The translations under genes and the position numbers were made by a program. A stretch of 15,061 nt of DNA from JBBIRM01 sp037441765 (GTDB lineage: Bacteria; Desulfobacterota; BSN033; UBA1163), in assembly GCA_037441765.1 (NCBI GenBank), contig JBBIRM010000062.1, positions 1 through 15,061 of the forward strand, given 5' to 3'. Below, in pieces: positions 8,465-14,012 of the stretch (positions are counted from its first letter, which is position 1; the number at the start of each line of letters is the position of its first letter). The notes under the pieces were generated by a model. That model did no database searches. It was not told the origin of the DNA and saw nothing but the letters and a program-made list of their open reading frames with translations.

Positions 8465-8525
8465 GAATCTTGATTAGTGAATTGTAGAAGATTAAAATCC
8501 TGATCGCGAATTGCAATCAAGGTTC
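8465..8525. repeat. inverted repeat in the gap between the two mutase subunit genes
   Basis: GAATCTTGATT (8465-8475) and AATCAAGGTTC (8515-8525) form an 11-bp stem with one mismatch or wobble around a 39-nt loop. The right arm reaches into the stop codon of the small-subunit gene. The gap, 74 bp, is the largest between the first six genes. The stem could tune the ratio of the two subunits, or the match may be chance; no U tract follows it. Confidence 0.3.
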
Positions 8526-8925
8526 AAGTTCTTGGCTTTACATTTTCTTTTATCCAACGGATCGATTCTTCAAAGGGGGTTCCACCAGGGAATATTCCTT
8601 TTACACCAATCTCTTTGAGTTTAGGGATATCCCTTTTGGGAATGACGCCACCAACTACCACCAGGATATCCTCTATTTTTTTCTCCTTCATCTTTCTCAT
8701 CAGTTTCTCACAGATGGGAAGATGGGCTCCGGACATGATGGATAGACCGATCACATCTACATCTTCTTGGATCGCAGAGTTTATGATTTGATCGATGGTC
8801 TGATGAAGACCTGTGTAGATCACCTCCATCCCCGCATCGCGGAGGGCCTGAGCCACGACCTTTGCTCCTCGGTCATGGCCGTCAAGGCCAGGTTTGGCGA
8901 CTAATATGCGAATCCTTTTTTCCAC
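8524..8925 (-). CDS. B12-binding small subunit of acyl-CoA mutase
   Basis: Cobalamin-binding subunit of the mutase, 133 residues, equal to the C-terminal domain of fused methylmalonyl-CoA mutases. The start is GTG at 8925, supported by AGGAG about 7 nt upstream (it begins right after the regulator's stop) and by the usual N terminus before KPGLDGHDRG. The DxHxxG motif is Asp15-Gly-His17-Asp-Arg-Gly20; His17 is the lower axial ligand of cobalt. Further Rossmann-fold marks are GLSIMSGAHL at about 60-69 and VVVGGVIP followed by IFPGGT near the C terminus, which line the nucleotide tail of B12. Lying directly before the large subunit in the same unit, it almost surely forms the holoenzyme with it. 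Split subunits are usual for archaeal mutases and for isobutyryl- and 2-hydroxyisobutyryl-CoA mutases. Confidence 0.94.
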   Translation of the reverse strand: MEKRIRILVAKPGLDGHDRGAKVVAQALRDAGMEVIYTGLHQTIDQIINSAIQEDVDVIGLSIMSGAHLPICEKLMRKMKEKKIEDILVVVGGVIPKRDIPKLKEIGVKGIFPGGTPFEESIRWIKENVKPRT

Positions 8926-8937
8926 CTTTCGCTCCTG

Positions 8938-9624
8938 TTAAGGGACCACTTTTCCTTTATGAATCTCTCTTAAGATAATTTCTTTTCCTCTTTCCAAATG
9001 TTTTCGAACCAACCTTTCCACCAGTCTTGGATTTTTCCCCTTCATTGCCTCCAACATCTGGAGATGATCTTGAATTGAGATTCTCATCCCGCCTTCTGAA
9101 TGAAGAAGTGCATAACGGTATCGGTAAAAATAGTCACGAAAATTACTGATCAATTCGATTAATTTCTGGCTCTTGCAGGCATTATAAAGAAGGTCATGGA
9201 ATTCAGTGTGAACCTCAACTGCTTTATCATCGTCACCTTCATTAAGGGCCTTTTCAGCCTCTTTAATCTTCTTTTCTAAGGCGGATATCTCATCAGGGGT
9301 GATGTGGAGGGTAGCCAGGTAGGCAGCATAGCTTTCAAGTGCGATTCGAATTCCAAAAATTTCCTCAACGTCCTCTTTTGTAAATTCACGTACGACGAAC
9401 CCCCCTTTGGGCCGGCGCTTGACTAAATCATCCCGTTCTAATTTATGAAAGGCCTCCCTCACGGGGGTACGACTGATCCCAATCTGATTGGCTAATTGTT
9501 CTTCAATCAAGCGTTGGCCTCCACTCAGTTTTCCATGAAGGATGGATTTTTTAAGCGATTCGTAGATTTCTTCGCGAAGGGACTTTCTTTTGGTAATCCT
9601 GATTCCAGTTTTAATTCTCTTCAC
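8938..9624 (-). CDS. GntR-family transcriptional regulator with FCD domain
   Basis: DNA-binding regulator of the FadR subgroup of GntR, 228 residues from the GTG at 9624. That start has AGAGG 8 nt upstream; a TTG at 9660 in the same frame lies inside the operator and has no ribosome binding site. A winged helix at about 15-80 includes EEQLANQIGISRTPVREAFHK, the classic GntR recognition segment, and a Lys/Arg-rich wing RRPKGGFVV. The FCD domain at about 88-215 has histidines 139, 143, 187 and 209 in the spacing seen for metal- and carboxylate-binding FCD proteins. It is the first gene of the cluster, 12 bp before the B12 subunit gene, so it likely controls its own operon and responds to the pathway acid or its CoA ester. 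Repression is the usual mode, here supported by the operator position. Confidence 0.92.
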   Translation of the reverse strand: MKRIKTGIRITKRKSLREEIYESLKKSILHGKLSGGQRLIEEQLANQIGISRTPVREAFHKLERDDLVKRRPKGGFVVREFTKEDVEEIFGIRIALESYAAYLATLHITPDEISALEKKIKEAEKALNEGDDDKAVEVHTEFHDLLYNACKSQKLIELISNFRDYFYRYRYALLHSEGGMRISIQDHLQMLEAMKGKNPRLVERLVRKHLERGKEIILREIHKGKVVP

Positions 9625-9643
9625 AGGGCCATCCTCTTTTAAA

Positions 9644-9660
9644 TTGTATACAGTATCCAA
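9644..9660. promoter_or_regulatory. 17-bp palindrome, likely GntR operator
   Basis: The plus strand reads TTGTATAC A GTATCCAA: two 8-base half sites matching at 7 of 8 positions around one central base. It lies just downstream of the predicted start of transcription (about +5 to +21) and just before the regulator gene, the usual place for autorepression. Short symmetric sites of this size are typical for FadR-subfamily GntR proteins. Binding is inferred. Confidence 0.6.
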
Positions 9661-9671
9661 AATTTTATATC

Positions 9672-9701
9672 TTTATACGCCAAATAGATTTAAATTGTCA
9701 A
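9672..9701 (-). promoter_or_regulatory. sigma70-type promoter of the catabolic operon
   Basis: On the minus strand a perfect TTGACA (9701-9696) is followed by an 18-bp spacer and TATAAA (9677-9672). This predicts a transcript start near 9665 and a leader of about 40 nt before the GTG of the regulator gene. The match is strong, so activity is probably held down by the palindrome that follows. Confidence 0.7.
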
Positions 9702-9822
9702 GGATTTTTTGGAGATCTGTCATTTAAAAATCAAAAGTGCGCTCTTAGTCTTGTTAAAAAACCTTCATTAAAGCAGATCAACACCCATATTAAGGAAAGA
9801 TTGTCGAAATCACTTCCTTCCT

Positions 9823-9881
9823 TCTCCCGCTGGCGGGAGAGGGATAGGGTGAGGGTGGACTTCTAATATATCCCCCTCACC
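9823..9881. repeat. GC-rich palindromic repeat (half units)
   Basis: TCTCCCGC (9823-9830) and GCGGGAGA (9833-9840) form a perfect 8-bp stem. GGTGAGGG (9848-9855) pairs with CCCTCACC (9874-9881) across an 18-nt AT-rich loop. The outer CCCTCACC/GGTGAGGG ends match those of the intact palindrome at 12021-12072, so these look like two half units placed back to back. In the RNA of either strand they fold strongly and may limit read-through. Confidence 0.6.
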
Positions 9882-9884
9882 TTT

Positions 9885-9960
9885 GTCCTCTCCCCAGGGG
9901 GAGAGGAAATCAGAAGTGGTGTGTCCTCTCCCCATGGGGAGAGGAGATCAGAAGTGGTGC
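9885..9960. repeat. two tandem copies of a 38-bp hairpin unit
   Basis: Units at 9885-9922 and 9923-9960 match at 35 of 38 positions. Each starts with a CCTCTCCCC...GGGGAGAGG hairpin and ends in ATCAGAAGTGGTG. The few differences suggest a recent local duplication. The stems face the 3' ends of both the MFS transcript and any antisense RNA. With two units and no spacer, this is not a CRISPR array. Confidence 0.75.
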
Positions 9961-9993
9961 ACTTTTAAAACTTAAAGAGTGCACTTTTAAATT

Positions 9994-11178
9994 TTAGCTA
10001 ACAGGATTTTTTGGAGATCGAAATAGATGAGCAAAGAGGATAAAGACCATAACGAAAAGGAAAAACAGGGAGATCATGATGAAACTCCAATCGTTGGATC
10101 CTGTAATGTCTCTAACCCTTCCAACCATATAGGGTGCTACAAACAGACCGATACTTGAGAAGGTGGAGAGGATACCGAATCCAAGACCAATATTTTCTGG
10201 TTTCAATATTTCAGGGGGGAGGGAATAGACGGGAGAGGGGATAAGGGCGGAAAAGATTCCCATGGCAATTACGATAAAGAGAAAAGAGGAACTGAAATTG
10301 AAAAGAATTGTCAATAGGGAAAGAGCTAATCCTCCGATTCCGATGAGCCACTCCTGGTGTCTGAGTCGGTCCACCAGATGTCCTATCAGAGGGCTAAGAA
10401 AAAGAGATCCAAATAGGGGTATCCCGATGAGGTAGCCGCTATTTTCAAGGCTATATCCCATCTCGATAAAAAATGGAGGGGAGAAGGTGGCAAAGGAGAC
10501 AAACCCTGCATTAAACCAGAGCCAGGAGAAGGAGATCCACAAGATGGGAGTCCCCATTTCTCTTAAAGATTTGAAGAACCTCGATGGTTTTGGGTTTTTC
10601 GCAAAAGGTCGTAAGGGGAGGCGGTAAAATATTAAGAAAAGTATTGAAGTAATGAGGAGGTAGATTGCTAACAATTTGATCGGAAAACGCCACCCCCAAA
10701 GATGGCCCATTTTCCCAAAAAGTCCAAAACAGATCACTGAACCCAGAGGTATACCTGTGTTATAAATTCCCATTGCAAACCCCAATTCTTTTCCTATAAA
10801 CCATTGAGAAAGAAGTTTGGGAAGGAGGACAGAGAGGCAGAATGCACCTATTCCAGCAAAAATTCTACCTGTTCCCAAGACCCACAATTCATTGCCAAAT
10901 CCTACCAGAAGAATTCCCACCATCATGAACAAGAAGCAGATGCCCCCAAGCGACCTCATCTCATAGCGGTCAGAGAGATAGCCTCCTAACAGGGATAGGA
11001 AGAGCCCTGGAAGGGCAAAAAGGCTCATCAGGAGGCTTGATTGGGCATAATTGAGTCGGAGTTCACTGGTAATCAAAGGTAAGATGGGAGGGATGGATTG
11101 AAAGAGAAAGGCAAAGGATAGAATGGATAAATAAACAATGATCAAGATTAACCAGCGTTCTTTATCCCTTCCTTTCAA
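9994..11178 (-). CDS. MFS transporter
   Basis: Major facilitator superfamily membrane transporter, 394 residues with about 12 hydrophobic segments in two halves. The loop between helices 2 and 3 has the family's motif A in the form GGYLSDRYEMR (65-75), and GRIFAGIGAF at about 109-118 matches the motif in helix 4. The start is TTG at 11178 with GGAG 6 nt upstream; no ATG nearby would keep the first helix. It overlaps the 3' end of the DUF434 gene by 17 bp, so the two are probably translated together. The substrate is unknown; the length and lack of extra loops fit small anion or organic acid carriers. It is not clearly part of the catabolic operon, as repeats and a strong promoter separate them. 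Confidence 0.85.
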   Translation of the reverse strand: MKGRDKERWLILIIVYLSILSFAFLFQSIPPILPLITSELRLNYAQSSLLMSLFALPGLFLSLLGGYLSDRYEMRSLGGICFLFMMVGILLVGFGNELWVLGTGRIFAGIGAFCLSVLLPKLLSQWFIGKELGFAMGIYNTGIPLGSVICFGLFGKMGHLWGWRFPIKLLAIYLLITSILFLIFYRLPLRPFAKNPKPSRFFKSLREMGTPILWISFSWLWFNAGFVSFATFSPPFFIEMGYSLENSGYLIGIPLFGSLFLSPLIGHLVDRLRHQEWLIGIGGLALSLLTILFNFSSSFLFIVIAMGIFSALIPSPVYSLPPEILKPENIGLGFGILSTFSSIGLFVAPYMVGRVRDITGSNDWSFIMISLFFLFVMVFILFAHLFRSPKNPVS

Positions 11179-11863
11179 AGTAATCTCCTTTTTTTCTGAA
11201 AAGAATAAGGGTCTTCAATAAACTCTCCCTTCTCAAGATATCTCCTGCAAGGTCTATCACTTTTTGAGATTGATCGATGATGGCTGTATCGCTTGTGGCA
11301 ATAATGCCTTGAAACCCTATTAGGACCTTCTCCGGGACATCGACAGCCATCGCATCTCCTTGAAGACCTCCCTCCTTAAGCAAATCTCTGACTTCCATGG
11401 CCAGTATTCCACTTCTGCTGATCGGGGCATCAAAAAGGAAAAGGGTTTGTTGAGGTCTTATCCATCTTAACCTATCAAAGATCAATTGAAGGGCCTTTTC
11501 AGTCGTATCTGTCTTTTTAAAACTACCTGACACACCAGAGATATCTCTTGCAAATCCATCATCTCCAAGGATTAGAGGACGGCCCGAAAGTCCAGCCTCA
11601 ATGGTAATTAAAACATTATATCCATCAATGGCAAGATTCTTATTTCGAACCTCATTGACCGATACAATCTTTTTCCTTCTTGATTTTGAGTCTTTGTCTG
11701 AAAAGACCCCTCGATGGAGGAGATGACGTTCATCCGATGTGAGTTGGTAACGATTTCCTACCAGTTCGAGAGAAGGCTTTCTCGGATACCCCCGATTGAG
11801 AAGATACCTGAAATCGATGGCGGCATCCTGAAGTTCTTTTGAATCCAACTTTCCACCAATCAT
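11162..11863 (-). CDS. DUF434 domain-containing protein (COG2454-like)
   Basis: Conserved protein of unknown function, 233 residues. The N-terminal part (about 10-55) shows the DUF434 pattern AIDFRYLLNRGYPRKPSLEL followed by GNRYQL and a RGVF ending. The second part (about 76-220, the DUF5616-type region) starts with AIDGYNVLI (78-86), followed by GRPLILGDDGFARDISGVSGS (94-114) and FDAPISRSG (144-152). The DGYN and FDAP motifs with conserved acidic residues resemble NYN/PIN-like nuclease folds, an inference from motif shape only. The ATG at 11863 has only a weak upstream GGAA. It is the first gene of a two-gene unit with the MFS transporter. No membrane span or signal peptide is seen, so it is probably cytosolic. 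Confidence 0.82.
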   Translation of the reverse strand: MIGGKLDSKELQDAAIDFRYLLNRGYPRKPSLELVGNRYQLTSDERHLLHRGVFSDKDSKSRRKKIVSVNEVRNKNLAIDGYNVLITIEAGLSGRPLILGDDGFARDISGVSGSFKKTDTTEKALQLIFDRLRWIRPQQTLFLFDAPISRSGILAMEVRDLLKEGGLQGDAMAVDVPEKVLIGFQGIIATSDTAIIDQSQKVIDLAGDILRRESLLKTLILFRKKGDYFERKG

Positions 11864-12191
11864 TCGATCATTCCATTTCCTAATTGATATTGCTTAGAAA
11901 ATAGCTTTTTAATTTACCCTTATCTTCCTTTCTTAAAAAGGGAATTTCCTTTAATTTCTTCAGAGGGAATGTCCCTTTTATTAATGAGAGCATAAAATAA
12001 ATGACATCTTCCGGTCTGAACCCCTCACCTTAACCCTCTCCCCAACGGTTGGGGAGAGGGGAGGGTGAGGGGGAAATAATTGTAAAAAGAGATTTTCATT
12101 ATTCGTGGGTGAGGCTCCGTCATGAAGAATTATTATATATAATTTCTTGAGGAAGTGAAAAGGAAATTGTTGAATGGCCTTCTGAAAATAA
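11864..12191. other. gene-free AT-rich stretch between divergent units
   Basis: No credible gene was found. The part near 11930-11980 holds short imperfect palindromes (TTCC...GGGAA and GGGAATGTCCC), perhaps worn copies of the repeats nearby. The middle carries the palindrome at 12021-12072. The part at 12130-12145 is very AT-rich with a TATAAT but no matching -35 box. The promoter of the DUF434 gene should lie at the left end, yet no clear boxes were seen. Confidence 0.5.
12021..12072. repeat. intact REP-like palindrome
   Basis: CCCTCTCCCCAAC (12034-12046) and GTTGGGGAGAGGG (12048-12060) form a perfect 13-bp stem around a single central base. The outer arms CCCCTCACC (12021-12029) and GGTGAGGGG (12064-12072) pair as well. 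The GC content contrasts sharply with the AT-rich flanks. It shares its ends with the half units at 9823-9881. Confidence 0.8.
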
Positions 12192-12497
12192 TTTGATAAA
12201 ATATTAAAAAGTAAGATAAAATATAGTTCAAAAGAATATGCCTTCTATATGTTTAACTTTAATTCGGAATCCCTCTATATTCCAGGAGCATCGGACCTAT
12301 TACTTTATGAGATAGTAAAATTAGCCATGGCTGAAAATAAGAGATACATAAACTTAAGCCTTGTAATAAATCCTGGGATAACCTTTTTTAAAAAGAAGTG
12401 GGGGGAGTTCCATTTCTTCCGTATTCCTTCTGTGTGTATACGCCATCAAGGGAGGAGTTTTTGGATAGACTTCTTCAGAAACTTTAAAAAACCCTGA
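12192..12497 (+). pseudogene. 5'-truncated acyltransferase (GNAT/FemAB-like) remnant
   Basis: The frame is open from just after a TAA at 12189 and encodes about 101 residues. The conserved part begins before its first ATG (12249) and includes IPGASDLLLYEIVKLA, RYINLSLVINPGITFFKKKWG and a short tail. This matches the C-terminal half of GNAT-fold acyltransferases, where a GASDLLL..E helix and an LNLGxGINxGxxxFKxKWG strand close the acyl-CoA site. The first half is missing, the ATG lacks a ribosome binding site, and an upstream stop blocks the frame, so it is read as a decayed gene. Palindromes lie on both sides (12021-12072 and 12481-12548), which may mark the breakpoints. A short functional protein from 12249 (82 residues) cannot be excluded. 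Confidence 0.6.
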
Positions 12498-12548
12498 TAA
12501 TCCCCCTCAACCCCCTTTTAGAAAAGGGAGGTGAGGGGATTTTAAAGT
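12481..12548. repeat. palindromic repeat between the remnant and the radical SAM gene
   Basis: Nested arms are ACTTTAAAA (12481-12489) with TTTTAAAGT (12540-12548), CCCCTCA (12503-12509) with TGAGGGG (12532-12538), and CCCTTTT (12513-12519) with AAAAGGG (12522-12528). The CCCCTCA ends resemble the other palindromes but the core differs. The left arm overlaps the end of the acyltransferase remnant. It lies 14 bp before the radical SAM start codon. Confidence 0.7.
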
Positions 12549-12562
12549 TATTTTCAAAGCAA

Positions 12563-13666
12563 ATGATTGAGAAATTCTTCAAAAAATTTATTAATCGAGG
12601 GAAGGGCAAGCCTTTTTCAGCCTGGCAGATTGAACTAACCACAAAATGTTCCCTCCGGTGTAAGATGTGCATTCGCTCGGAAACAGAGGATTGGGAATAT
12701 AAGGATATGCCATTTGAGGATTTCAAAAAGATTCTTCCTTATCTTAGAGATGTTGAGAATGTTATTCTGGAGGGTTGGGGCGAATCATTGCTTTATAAAG
12801 ATCTCATTGAGTGTATCAGATTGGTTAAAAAAGAAGGTTCTCAAGTGGGCTTTGTGACGAGCGGGAAGGGATTGAATGAGGATCGTGTTTCTGAACTCAT
12901 CGAAGCAGGGCTTGACTTTATAGGTTTTTCAATTGCAGGGATCAAGCCCGAAACTCATGCGGGTATTCGGGTCAACTCCAATCTATCAGAGATTCTTAGC
13001 GCCATTCAATTCTTTACAGAGGAGAAAAGACGAAGGGGTATTGATCGGCCCAAAATGCATCTTGTTTTTCTTATGTTAAAAGATAATATCCGTGAGATCC
13101 CGGATCTACCTATTTTTGCCAAAGAAATAGGAATTAATGAAGTCTTTCTCATAAATATCATTCACATCACGAATCCATCTCTGAATGACCAAAAGGTATT
13201 TTCTTATGAAGAAGGAGAAAGCCATTTCGATCCCTTTCTGAAAGAAGCAGAAGCGAATGCTCGAAGATTAATGATCAAACTCAAAAGACCCGCTCTCTTT
13301 CCAATTGATGTCCCTATTTGTGAAGAGAACCCGCTTGAAAACCTTTATATCTCTGTAGATGGTGAGGTTTCGCCTTGTGTCTATCTCTATCCACCCCTTC
13401 CCTCGCCTTTTAAAAGGATCTTCTTTGATAGAGTGTACAGTGTAGAAAAACTGACCTTCGGTAACCTCTTTGAAGAATCCTTCTACAGGATTTGGAACAG
13501 CCAGAATTATCAAAGCTTCAGAAACTGTTTTATTGAAAGAAAAGAGAAATTGAGAGAATTGTATTTCTCGCCGGTAAATAGTTCAGAAAGAAGGGATTTT
13601 CGTAGCACCTTCCTTCAAGAGCCGCCAGAGGCATGTAAAACTTGTCATAAAATTCTCGGAGTTTAA
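12563..13666 (+). CDS. radical SAM protein with SPASM-like C terminus
   Basis: Iron-sulfur enzyme that cleaves S-adenosylmethionine to make a radical, 367 residues. The CX3CX2C motif is Cys29, Cys33, Cys36 (CSLRCKMC). EGWGES at 70-75 is the glycine-rich AdoMet loop in the place of the usual GGE. The C-terminal part holds Cys253, Cys272, Cys322, Cys358 and Cys361, with NLYISVDGEVSPC before Cys272, FGNLFEESFYRIWNS at 299-313 and CKTC at 358-361. This is the SPASM/twitch layout that binds one or two extra 4Fe-4S clusters in peptide-modifying and dehydrogenase enzymes. The start ATG at 12563 has only a weak upstream sequence. No precursor peptide gene was recognised beside it, and the adjacent acyltransferase remnant may be what is left of a partner. 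The substrate is unknown. Confidence 0.85.
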   Translation: MIEKFFKKFINRGKGKPFSAWQIELTTKCSLRCKMCIRSETEDWEYKDMPFEDFKKILPYLRDVENVILEGWGESLLYKDLIECIRLVKKEGSQVGFVTSGKGLNEDRVSELIEAGLDFIGFSIAGIKPETHAGIRVNSNLSEILSAIQFFTEEKRRRGIDRPKMHLVFLMLKDNIREIPDLPIFAKEIGINEVFLINIIHITNPSLNDQKVFSYEEGESHFDPFLKEAEANARRLMIKLKRPALFPIDVPICEENPLENLYISVDGEVSPCVYLYPPLPSPFKRIFFDRVYSVEKLTFGNLFEESFYRIWNSQNYQSFRNCFIERKEKLRELYFSPVNSSERRDFRSTFLQEPPEACKTCHKILGV

Positions 13667-13674
13667 TTGACGAG

Positions 13675-13702
13675 CCCTTTTCTTAAAAAGTTTCAAAAAG
13701 GG
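13675..13702 (+). terminator. weak hairpin after the radical SAM gene
   Basis: CCCTTTT (13675-13681) and AAAAGGG (13696-13702) form a 7-bp stem with a 14-nt loop, 8 bp after the stop. No U tract follows, so termination is uncertain. It may instead be a worn copy of the nearby palindromes. Confidence 0.35.
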
Positions 13703-13708
13703 TAGTAG

Positions 13709-13755
13709 CTAAAACTAAAAATGAAGGCCCCGGACAAGATTTGCCCAGAGCCTTC
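13709..13755 (-). terminator. strong intrinsic terminator of the YeiH-small protein unit
   Basis: On the minus strand a 14-bp stem (13755-13742 with 13736-13723, including a few G-U pairs) has the 5-nt loop AATCT. It opens with GAAGGC, closes with GCCTTC and is followed by ATTTTTAGTTTTAG. It lies 26 bp after the stop of the 52-residue gene. On the plus strand the same stem lacks a U tract. Confidence 0.8.
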
Positions 13756-13781
13756 ATAACTATGAGAGTTGGAAAACCTCT

Positions 13782-13940
13782 TCATTGTCCCGGAAAGAAT
13801 GTGTAGCTGATAAAGATCAGTATTCCCAACAAAACAATGCCAAGGACGAGGCTCCACCCAATGAGTTTTTTCTCTATAGGAAGCAAGGGCTCAAATTCAA
13901 TCTTCTTCATCTCTTCCGTTACTTTTGTTTGTTCAGGCAT
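13782..13940 (-). CDS. 52-residue single-span membrane protein
   Basis: A small gene whose ATG at 13940 follows a near-consensus AAGGAGGT five bases upstream, one of the best ribosome binding sites in the window. The product starts with a charged stretch (MPEQTKVTEEMKKIEFE), has LLPIEKK at about 19-25, one hydrophobic span at about 26-45 (LIGWSLVLGIVLLGILIFIS) and a short YTFFPGQ tail. It most likely sits in the inner membrane with its N terminus in the cytoplasm. It lies 72 bp after the YeiH-family gene on the same strand and before a strong terminator, so it is the last gene of that unit. I do not recognise the family; an accessory role for the transporter is a guess from position. Confidence 0.75.
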   Translation of the reverse strand: MPEQTKVTEEMKKIEFEPLLPIEKKLIGWSLVLGIVLLGILIFISYTFFPGQ

Positions 13941-14012
13941 AAATACCTCCTTCCTTTTAGCTTCTCTGCAAAATGCAAAACTTAAAATTCATAATTTCCG
14001 ACTCAAACTATT

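Larger units (their letters stand above)
9722..9996. repeat. repeat-rich boundary flanked by an inverted repeat
   Basis: The stretch between the operon promoter and the MFS gene holds no gene. Its ends carry matching inverted sequences: AAAAGTGCGCTCTT near 9732-9745 and AAGAGTGCACTTTT near 9975-9988 (one mismatch when one is reversed). A further direct copy, GTGCACTTTTAAA, lies at 9957-9969 and 9979-9991. Between the ends are GC-rich hairpins and a tandem repeat, listed separately. The right end supplies the stop codon of the MFS gene. It may be a small non-coding mobile element or a composite of palindromic repeats; no transposase or clear target duplication was seen. Confidence 0.4.

Noticed and set aside
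6821..8925. Calling the mutase a 2-hydroxyisobutyryl- or isobutyryl-CoA mutase
   Set aside because: The split subunits fit, but the position that is Ile or Phe in those enzymes is Tyr here and the Arg207 equivalent is kept, pointing to a dicarboxylate-type substrate.
9625..9660. TTG at 9660 as the start of the GntR gene
   Set aside because: It falls inside the 17-bp palindrome five bases after the predicted transcript start, leaving no room for a ribosome binding site; GTG at 9624 has AGAGG in place.
9885..9960. Possible CRISPR-like direct repeats
   Set aside because: There are only two contiguous units with no spacers, each is a hairpin, and no cas genes are present.
12130..12145. TATAAT as a plus-strand promoter for the acyltransferase remnant
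   Set aside because: No acceptable -35 box lies 16-18 bp upstream, and the region is simply AT-rich.
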